Translations under genes and position numbers: made by a program
Part shown: positions 20,135 through 25,504 of the stretch, one piece after another
Layout of the letters: each line of letters starts with the position of its first letter
Position numbering within the stretch: the stretch's first letter is position 1
The notes under the pieces: generated by a model
Told to the model about the DNA's origin: nothing
The model's database searches: none
Seen by the model: only the letters and a program-made list of their open reading frames with translations
Source of the DNA: CAZCFB01 sp964511535
GTDB lineage: Bacteria; Myxococcota_A; Polyangia; GCA-2747355; CAZCFB01
Length of the DNA stretch: 25,504 bases
Assembly: GCA_964511535.1 (NCBI GenBank)
Contig: CAZEFW010000144.1
Location: 1 to 25,504 of the forward strand
Direction: 5' to 3'

Positions 20135-20193
20135 GAATACCCCCGGAGGCCCACCGCGGCCCGGCTACCTCAGTGTACCCCAGGCGGGGCATC

Positions 20194-20223
20194 TTGATAC
20201 AACAGCCGGTTTATCTGTATAGT
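20194..20223 (+). promoter_or_regulatory. Promoter of the zinc-ribbon gene
   Basis: TTGATA (20194-20199) and TATAGT (20218-20223) are separated by 18 nt. The predicted start is near 20230, about 15 nt before ATG 20245. Confidence 0.65.
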
Positions 20224-20244
20224 TGGCATTATGAGAATAGTGGG

Positions 20245-20670
20245 ATGCTAGCCGACCAGCAGGTTATACAGATCGTCAGGGCGCACCTGGAACACCAGTT
20301 CCCGCGTCGGTGCTCCAACTGCGGCACCGAATTCGCCTCGCTGGCCGGCTGGGTCAGGAGCACCACTCACTGCGGCGAACCCGTCTCATACGACGCCGAC
20401 CAGGGGGATTGGAAGCCGCCAGACGAGGAGGGCACCATGGCCCTGGCCAACTGCTCCTGCGGCACGACCCTCGCGATCTCCAGTAGAGGCATCGGGCTGT
20501 TTACCATGTGGCGGCTGCTGCGCTGGGCGCGCAAACGATCCCGCGAGCGGGGCATCACCGTGAGTCAGCTGCTGGCCTGGCTGCGCGGGGAGATCGACCG
20601 GCAAGTGCTCGGGGGGCAGTCCAGCGTTCAGCCGCCGCCTCACCAGGGCAGCAGGTCGCCCCTGAAGTAG
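20245..20670 (+). CDS. Small zinc-ribbon-like protein
   Basis: The 141-residue protein has RRCSNCGTEF (Cys23, Cys26), THCGEP (Cys43) and ANCSCGTTL (Cys70, Cys72), a likely zinc site. A helical, basic tail follows (MWRLLRWARKRSRERGITVSQLLAWLRGEIDRQVL), which could bind a nucleic acid or a protein partner. The family is not recognised. ATG 20245 is preferred over ATG 20173, which lies before the promoter. The gene's last 31 bp overlap the end of the convergent barrel-like gene. Confidence 0.7.
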   Translation: MLADQQVIQIVRAHLEHQFPRRCSNCGTEFASLAGWVRSTTHCGEPVSYDADQGDWKPPDEEGTMALANCSCGTTLAISSRGIGLFTMWRLLRWARKRSRERGITVSQLLAWLRGEIDRQVLGGQSSVQPPPHQGSRSPLK

Positions 20671-21557
20671 AACGCCAGCGCCAGCTGCGGTATGGCGCCG
20701 TGGGTGTCCGCGCCGGTGCGGTAGCGGTGAGCAGTCCACCACTGCACCAGCAGGATGAGCGAGGGCGAGTCCCACATGGCCCCCGGGTCCTTGAAGAAGG
20801 TGAACACGGCCAGCGGCCCCACGGCGTGGTGCGGCGTATTGGGGTTTTCGTGCGGCCCCCCGTAGAAGGCGTGCACGAGGGTGTAGCGCAGGCCCAGCAC
20901 CAGGCCGAAGTCGAACAGGTAGAGCAGGTCCAGGTCGTTGCTCAGGTGCCAGCCGTCGTCGGGCACCAGGGTGTCCACGGTCTGGTGGTAGTACACGGTG
21001 TCGCCGGGGCGTAGGTCCAGATCGGCGTAGGTCACCTTGAGGGTGTCACGCACGGCGATGTTCCACACCTTGGCCTGGGCCCGCGCGCCGAGCTGCGCCT
21101 CCCATCCGCTTGTGGTGTATGAGAGGCCCTTTTCGTCGTTTTCATCCAGGCGGGTGTCCGAGTGCTCGTCGGCGGGGGAGGGGAATGATTGCACGATGCC
21201 GAAGGTGTCGAAGTTGCCGAAGTACTGGACCTGGGCCCAGAGCTGGAGCACGGCCAGCGGCTTGACCTCCAGCTTCCCGCCCACCAGGCCGAAGGCAGGG
21301 GTGATGGTCCCTGCGGTGCCGATCCACAGGTAGGTGTCCTTGAACAGCACCCCCGGCCGGTCCCACAGCCGCAGCTGGTAGCCGAGGGTGTACATGTCGC
21401 TCAGCCCGAGGGAGTTGTACCGGCCAGCGAGCATGTTGCTGTAAGTGACGCGGTGCCTGGGCGGCGTGAGATCGGTCCCCTCCCTCGCGAGGGCGCTCCT
21501 CTGGAAGCCTGGCCCCATCAGGGCCAGGACCGCGACGACGGCAACGATGGCTCTCAT
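20640..21557 (-). CDS. Putative outer-membrane beta-barrel protein
   Basis: The 305-residue product has a signal peptide (1-24, ending SALA). The mature part alternates in the way of barrel strands with aromatic girdles (YTLGYQLRLW, LAVLQLWAQVQYFGNF, LLYLFDFGLVLGLRYTLVHAFYGG, LILLVQWWTAHRYR) and ends LALAFYFRGDLLPW, with a terminal aromatic residue as in many outer-membrane proteins. The strand count would suit a 10-12 strand barrel. Cargo or role is unknown. It overlaps the zinc-ribbon gene end to end by 31 bp and is divergent from the histidine kinase gene. No Shine-Dalgarno is apparent before ATG 21557. Confidence 0.75.
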   Translation of the reverse strand: MRAIVAVVAVLALMGPGFQRSALAREGTDLTPPRHRVTYSNMLAGRYNSLGLSDMYTLGYQLRLWDRPGVLFKDTYLWIGTAGTITPAFGLVGGKLEVKPLAVLQLWAQVQYFGNFDTFGIVQSFPSPADEHSDTRLDENDEKGLSYTTSGWEAQLGARAQAKVWNIAVRDTLKVTYADLDLRPGDTVYYHQTVDTLVPDDGWHLSNDLDLLYLFDFGLVLGLRYTLVHAFYGGPHENPNTPHHAVGPLAVFTFFKDPGAMWDSPSLILLVQWWTAHRYRTGADTHGAIPQLALAFYFRGDLLPW

Positions 21558-21598
21558 GGGGAGAGGATGTCACAAATCGTCGTCTCTCGCATGGTCCT

Positions 21599-21632
21599 CC
21601 GCCAGGCCCGCCCTCTGGTGGCGGCATTTTTT
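21599..21632 (+). terminator. Hairpin with T6 run in the leader of the histidine kinase gene
   Basis: CCGCCA (21599-21604) and TGGCGG (21619-21624) form a stem with a 14-base loop, and TTTTTT follows at 21627-21632. It reads as an intrinsic terminator on the plus strand only 28 bp before the kinase ATG, where no plus-strand gene ends nearby. It could act as an attenuator or shield the gene from read-through. Confidence 0.5.
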
Positions 21633-21660
21633 GGGATGACCACATTCATCAGGGAGTGCT

Positions 21661-23010
21661 ATGCAAGGCGCCATGGCGTCCCCGGAAGAGAGCCCACGGA
21701 GCGAGCACAGCTTCTCCATAGTTCAGCTGCTGAGCGGGCTGGAGATCTGGCACTTCTCTCTCCTCTCCGTCATCGGGTCGCTGGTCATCGTCATCGGCTT
21801 CAGCTTCTTCTTTCACGGGCGCATCATGCCGGACTACCTGGTGGTGGGAGCGTTTACGTCGCTGGCGATCTCCTATCCTGTCATCCGCCTCGTTCGGCGC
21901 CTGGGCGAGCGGGAAGAGGACTTCAAGCAGATCCTCGACAAGTCGCCCGACGGGGTCGCTCTCGTCAGGGACGGCCGCTATGTCTACGTGAACAGCGCCT
22001 GGGCAGATGCGCTGGGCCATGACCAGCCCGCCGAGCTGGAGGGGCAGGTGGTGACGGAGCTCGTTCACCCTGAAGACCGGGAGCTGATTGGTGCAGGGAT
22101 CCGCAGCCTGGAGCAGACCGGCGTCGCTCCCGAGACCCAGGAGATCCGGTTCTCACGCCCGGACGGGGCCACGAGCACCCTGTACTGTCGGCCCATCAAA
22201 CAGGTCAACTACAGGGCTGGCCAGGCCAACCTGGTCCTGGCCCGCGACATCACGCTGGAGCGTTCACTGCAGGCCCAGCTCGCGCTGTCGGAGCGCGTGG
22301 CCTCCCTCGGCATGCTGGCTGCCGGCGTAGGCCATGAGATCAACAACCCGCTGACCTTCATCGTCGGGAACGTCTCCTACCTGTCCGAGCTGATGGGCAA
22401 CATGAAAGAGCAGCTCGACGGCGACGACTTCGCGGAGATCTCCGCGGCCCTGGATGAGTGCGCGGAGGGCGCCGGTCGCATCAAGCGGATCGTCGAGGAC
22501 CTGCGCACCTTCTCTCGTCAGGACGTTGAGGAGCGCACGCGCCTCGACCTGAGGGAGGTGCTCGATCACGCCATCCGCATGACCGGCAACGAGATCAAGC
22601 ACCACGCGGTGCTGACCAAAAATTACCACTCTGCAGCTCACGTGATGGGTGGGCAGGCCAGGTTGACCCAGGTGTTCGTCAACATGCTCATCAACGCCGC
22701 GCACGCCATGCCCGCGGGGAAGGCCGACCAGAACGAGATCATCGTGACCTGCGCCCGCACCGCTGGCGGCGGCGCCATGGCGAGCATCGCTGACACCGGC
22801 GCCGGCATCCCGCCGGAGGTCCTGCCCCGCATCTTCGACCCGTTCTTCACCACAAAGGATGTGGGCAAGGGGACCGGCCTGGGGCTCTCAATCAGCCATG
22901 ACATCGTGACAAACATGGGCGGGACCATCGCCGTGGACACCGAGGTGGGGAAGGGGACCACCTTCAAGCTGACCTGGCCCCCGCTGGACGGCGCCCCCGG
23001 CGCCGCCTGA
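21661..23010 (+). CDS. PAS-domain membrane sensor histidine kinase
   Basis: The 449-residue kinase has two membrane segments (about 30-52 and 59-78), a PAS domain (about 84-200, ILDKSPDGVALVRDG ... YVNSAWADALGH) and a catalytic core. The H-box is LGMLAAGVGHEINNPLTF with phosphoacceptor His225. The ATP-binding part shows NMLINAAHAM (N-box), IADTGAGIPPEV, FDPFFTTK and GTGLGLSI. This is the HisKA/HATPase layout common in deltaproteobacteria for NtrB-like kinases. There is no adjacent response regulator, so it is an orphan in this window. Its signal and partner are unknown. AGGGAG lies four bases before ATG 21661. A GC-rich gap separates it from the IDH gene. Confidence 0.93.
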   Translation: MQGAMASPEESPRSEHSFSIVQLLSGLEIWHFSLLSVIGSLVIVIGFSFFFHGRIMPDYLVVGAFTSLAISYPVIRLVRRLGEREEDFKQILDKSPDGVALVRDGRYVYVNSAWADALGHDQPAELEGQVVTELVHPEDRELIGAGIRSLEQTGVAPETQEIRFSRPDGATSTLYCRPIKQVNYRAGQANLVLARDITLERSLQAQLALSERVASLGMLAAGVGHEINNPLTFIVGNVSYLSELMGNMKEQLDGDDFAEISAALDECAEGAGRIKRIVEDLRTFSRQDVEERTRLDLREVLDHAIRMTGNEIKHHAVLTKNYHSAAHVMGGQARLTQVFVNMLINAAHAMPAGKADQNEIIVTCARTAGGGAMASIADTGAGIPPEVLPRIFDPFFTTKDVGKGTGLGLSISHDIVTNMGGTIAVDTEVGKGTTFKLTWPPLDGAPGAA

Positions 23011-23065
23011 ACGCCCGCCTGGCGCCACCTGCAGCCCCGGCGCCCGCCGGCCCCGGAAACGGGTT

Positions 23066-23108
23066 GATTCGCCACGCCTTAAATAGTAAAGAGGGGCGCG
23101 GACGAATC
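23066..23108. repeat. Inverted repeat in the leader of the IDH gene
   Basis: GATTCG (23066-23071) pairs with CGAATC (23103-23108), and inside it CGCC (23075-23078) with GGCG (23095-23098), around an AT-rich loop containing TTAAATAGTAAAG. It could be an operator around a promoter or an RNA structure. The proposed -10/-35 spacing here is poor, so no promoter is called. Confidence 0.4.
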
Positions 23109-23160
23109 CGGTTCCTTCACCCAGAATCATCGGGATTTTTTGACGAAACGAGGAGATGAA

Positions 23161-25389
23161 ATGGCAAATTCGAAGATAGTCTGGACCAAGATCGACGAGG
23201 CCCCCGCCCTGGCCACCTACACGCTGCTCCCCATCGTCCAGAAGTACCTGGACGGCTCGGGCATCGACGTGGAGACCTGGGACATCTCCCTGGCGGGCCG
23301 CGTCATCGCCAACTTCCCGGACAACCTCACCGAGGAGCAGAAGATCCCGGATTACCTGGCCCGCATGGGCGAGCTGGTGGTCACCCCTGACGCGAACATC
23401 ATCAAGCTGCCCAACATCAGCGCCTCCATCCCGCAGCTGCAGGCCACCATCAAGGAGCTGCGCGACAAGGGCTACGACATCCCCGAGTTCCCCGAGGAGC
23501 CCAAGACTGACGAGGAGAAGGCCTTGCAGGATCGCTTCGCCGCGGTGCTCGGCTCCGCCGTCAACCCGGTCCTCCGCATGGGCAACTCCGACCGTCGGCC
23601 GGCCGCCGCGGTGAAGAAGTTCGCCCAGAAAAACCCGCACAAGATGATGAAGCCCTGGCCCGAGAGCGGCTCCAAGGCGCGAGTGACCCACATGTCGGGC
23701 GGCGACTTCTTCGAGTCCGAGAACTCCGTGACCATGGCCAATGACGACACCGTCAAGTTCGAGTTCGTGGACGCCGACGGCAACGTCACCCTGCTCAAGG
23801 AGGGCCTGGCGCTGCTGGAGGGCGAGGTGCTCGACAGCTCCCGCATGAACGTGGCGTCACTGCGCAAGTTCTTCGCCGAGCAGATCGAGGAGGCCAAGAA
23901 GGATGAGGTGCTGCTGTCGCTGCACCTCAAGGCTACCATGATGAAGGTCAGCGACCCGATCATGTTCGGCCACGCCGTGGCGGTGTACTACGCCGAGGCC
24001 CTGGACAAGCACTGGGCCGACCTGGAGGCCGTGGGCGTCAACCTGAACAACGGCCTGCAGGATGTCTACGACAAGCTCGATCGCCTCTCCCCGGACAAGG
24101 CCGCCGAGGTCCAGGCCGACATCGAGGCGTGCTACAAGACCCAGCCCTCGCTGGCCATGGTCGACTCACGCAAGGGGATCACCAACCTGCACGTGCCGAA
24201 CAACGTCATCGTCGACGCGTCCATGCCCAACGTGGTGCGCGACGGCGGCAGGATGTGGAACTGGGACGACGCCCTGCAGGACTGCATCGCCATGGTGCCG
24301 GACCGCTGTTACGCCACCATGTACGGCGTGATCCTCGAGGACGCCAAGGAGAAGGGCCAGTTCGACCCGGGCACCATGGGCAGCGTGGCCAACGTGGGCC
24401 TGATGGCCAAGAAGGCCGAGGAGTACGGCAGCCACGACAAGACCTTCGAGGCCCCGGGCGACGGCACCATCCGCATCGTGGGCAGCGCCGGCAACGTGCT
24501 GCTGGAGCAGAAGGTCGAGACCGGCGACGTCTACCGCGCCTGCCAGACCAAGGACGACGCCATCCGCGACTGGGTCAAGCTGGCGGTCAACCGCGCCAAG
24601 GCCTCCGGTTCGCCGGTGGTGTTCTGGCTCAACCCGGAGCGCGGCCACGACACCCAGATCCTGGCCAAGCTGGAGAAGTTCCTGAAGGAGCATGACCTGT
24701 CCGACGTGGAGCATCACGTGATGAAGCCGGACGACGCCATGCGCTTCAGCCTGGAGCGGGTGCGCCGCGGCGAGGACACCATCGCCGCCACGGGCAACGT
24801 GCTCAGGGATTACCTCACCGACCTGTTCCCGATCCTGGAGCTCGGCACCTCGGCGCGCATGCTCTCCATCGTGCCCCTGATGGAGGGCGGCGGCCTGTTC
24901 GAGACCGGCGCCGGCGGCTCGGCCCCCAAGCATGTGCAGCAGTTCGAGAAGGAGGGCCACCTGCGCTGGGACAGCCTGGGCGAGTACTGCGCCCTGGTGC
25001 CCTCGCTGGAGCTCATCGCCCGCAACACCGGCAACGAGACCGCGGCCCTGATGGCCGAGACCCTCGACGCCGCCGTTGGCCAGTACCTGATGAACGGCCG
25101 CTACCCGTCGCGCAAGGTCAATGAGATCGACAACCGCGGCTCCACCTTCTACCTGGCGCTCTACTGGGCCCAGGCTCTGGCGGCCCAGGACAAGGACGCC
25201 GGCCTGAAGGACAAGTTCACCGCCGTGGCAGCGCAGCTGGAGCAGGCCGAGGAGGCCATCACCGCCGAGCTGCTGGACGCCCAGGGTGAGCCCATGGACC
25301 TGGGCGGCTACTTCATGCCGTCTGACGAGAACTGCTCCAGGCTGATGCGGCCCAGCGCCACGTTCAACAAGATCATCGACGCGCTGTAA
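23161..25389 (+). CDS. icd: Monomeric NADP-dependent isocitrate dehydrogenase
   Basis: The 742-residue protein has the full length of the monomeric (IDH-II) family, unrelated in size to the usual dimeric enzyme of about 415 residues. It oxidises isocitrate to 2-oxoglutarate and CO2 with NADP in the citric acid cycle. The substrate segment GSAVNPVLRMGNSDRRP places Ser132, Asn135, Arg139 and Arg145 at the positions I recall as isocitrate-binding in the Azotobacter enzyme; Lys257 in SLHLKATMMKVSDPI is the likely catalytic Lys. ATG 23161 follows GAGGAG at five bases; a start at 23140 adds only seven residues and has no such site. An inverted-repeat leader lies upstream and a hairpin downstream. 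The symbol is used for the activity; idh is also used. Confidence 0.97.
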   Translation: MANSKIVWTKIDEAPALATYTLLPIVQKYLDGSGIDVETWDISLAGRVIANFPDNLTEEQKIPDYLARMGELVVTPDANIIKLPNISASIPQLQATIKELRDKGYDIPEFPEEPKTDEEKALQDRFAAVLGSAVNPVLRMGNSDRRPAAAVKKFAQKNPHKMMKPWPESGSKARVTHMSGGDFFESENSVTMANDDTVKFEFVDADGNVTLLKEGLALLEGEVLDSSRMNVASLRKFFAEQIEEAKKDEVLLSLHLKATMMKVSDPIMFGHAVAVYYAEALDKHWADLEAVGVNLNNGLQDVYDKLDRLSPDKAAEVQADIEACYKTQPSLAMVDSRKGITNLHVPNNVIVDASMPNVVRDGGRMWNWDDALQDCIAMVPDRCYATMYGVILEDAKEKGQFDPGTMGSVANVGLMAKKAEEYGSHDKTFEAPGDGTIRIVGSAGNVLLEQKVETGDVYRACQTKDDAIRDWVKLAVNRAKASGSPVVFWLNPERGHDTQILAKLEKFLKEHDLSDVEHHVMKPDDAMRFSLERVRRGEDTIAATGNVLRDYLTDLFPILELGTSARMLSIVPLMEGGGLFETGAGGSAPKHVQQFEKEGHLRWDSLGEYCALVPSLELIARNTGNETAALMAETLDAAVGQYLMNGRYPSRKVNEIDNRGSTFYLALYWAQALAAQDKDAGLKDKFTAVAAQLEQAEEAITAELLDAQGEPMDLGGYFMPSDENCSRLMRPSATFNKIIDAL

Positions 25390-25398
25390 GGAAGGCCG

Positions 25399-25433
25399 GT
25401 CGACGGTCGGCGGGGGGACCGCCGGCCGTCGGC
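25399..25433 (+). terminator. Hairpin after the IDH gene
   Basis: CGACGGTCGGCGG (25401-25413) pairs with 25419-25431 with only one wobble, around a five-base loop; a G-C and a G-U pair extend it outward. It begins ten bases after the stop. No T-run follows before the window's G-run. Confidence 0.55.
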
Positions 25434-25456
25434 AGCCGGTCTTCACTGGCCGGCGG

Positions 25457-25504
<48 letters not shown>

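Noticed and set aside
24166..25446. 426-codon open frame on the minus strand
   Set aside because: It is antisense to the isocitrate dehydrogenase gene, whose motifs and length are complete; the translated sequence is His/Leu/Val-rich shadow sequence.

Overview
The window looks like one end of a high-GC contig from a Myxococcota / deltaproteobacteria-like organism. This is an inference. It rests on uniformly GC-rich coding sequence on both strands, several secreted or lipoprotein genes of types common in that group (an IgGFc-binding-domain lipoprotein, a Pro-rich lipoprotein with a beta-propeller, DUF4056), and an SOS-like operator that resembles the Myxococcus LexA box as I remember it. The right edge is a run of 47 G, which looks like an assembly or sequencing artefact at a contig end.

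Layout. 1-1447: a DUF222/13E12-type protein cut by the left edge, with its own good promoter, and a PP2C phosphatase, both on the minus strand. 1591-4743: two plus-strand envelope genes, an IgGFc-binding-domain lipoprotein and a HAD phosphatase lipoprotein. 8671-4736 (minus): a DNA-repair-like cluster of a DnaQ-like/GIY-YIG fusion nuclease overlapping an SbcD/Mre11-type metallophosphoesterase, followed by a seven-repeat propeller lipoprotein. 8754-9105: the tmRNA gene ssrA, encoding tag ANDNVYALAA and transcribed divergently from the nuclease cluster. The two promoters share one palindrome containing both -35 boxes, and a LexA-like GAAC-N4-GTTC site fills the spacer of the nuclease promoter.

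9139-11822: a roughly 2.5 kb segment carrying one gene (DUF4056). It is bracketed by a 20-bp direct repeat and by what looks like a decayed copy of the ssrA 3' end, so it may be the remnant of an island inserted at ssrA. It is rich in hairpins and palindromes. 11823-13768 (minus): a P-II-like regulator coupled to a two-domain DUF1538 membrane protein. 13985-15685 (plus): a two-TM potassium channel with two RCK modules, divergent from that pair. 15757-15908: a 78-bp-period tandem repeat that duplicates the end of the neighbouring thioesterase gene (15854-16318) together with a hairpin found three times in the window.

16455-21557 is mostly poorly characterised: a secreted protein, a four-gene minus-strand operon (two secreted proteins, a DUF2284 metal-binding protein and a small unknown), a zinc-ribbon-like protein with a clear promoter, and an outer-membrane-barrel-like protein. 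21661-25389 holds a PAS histidine kinase and a monomeric NADP-isocitrate dehydrogenase.

The strongest candidates for something new are (i) the SOS-like, ssrA-linked nuclease cluster whose exonuclease domain lacks the standard catalytic residues, (ii) the single-gene segment behind ssrA flanked by repeats, and (iii) the P-II/DUF1538/K+-channel neighbourhood.
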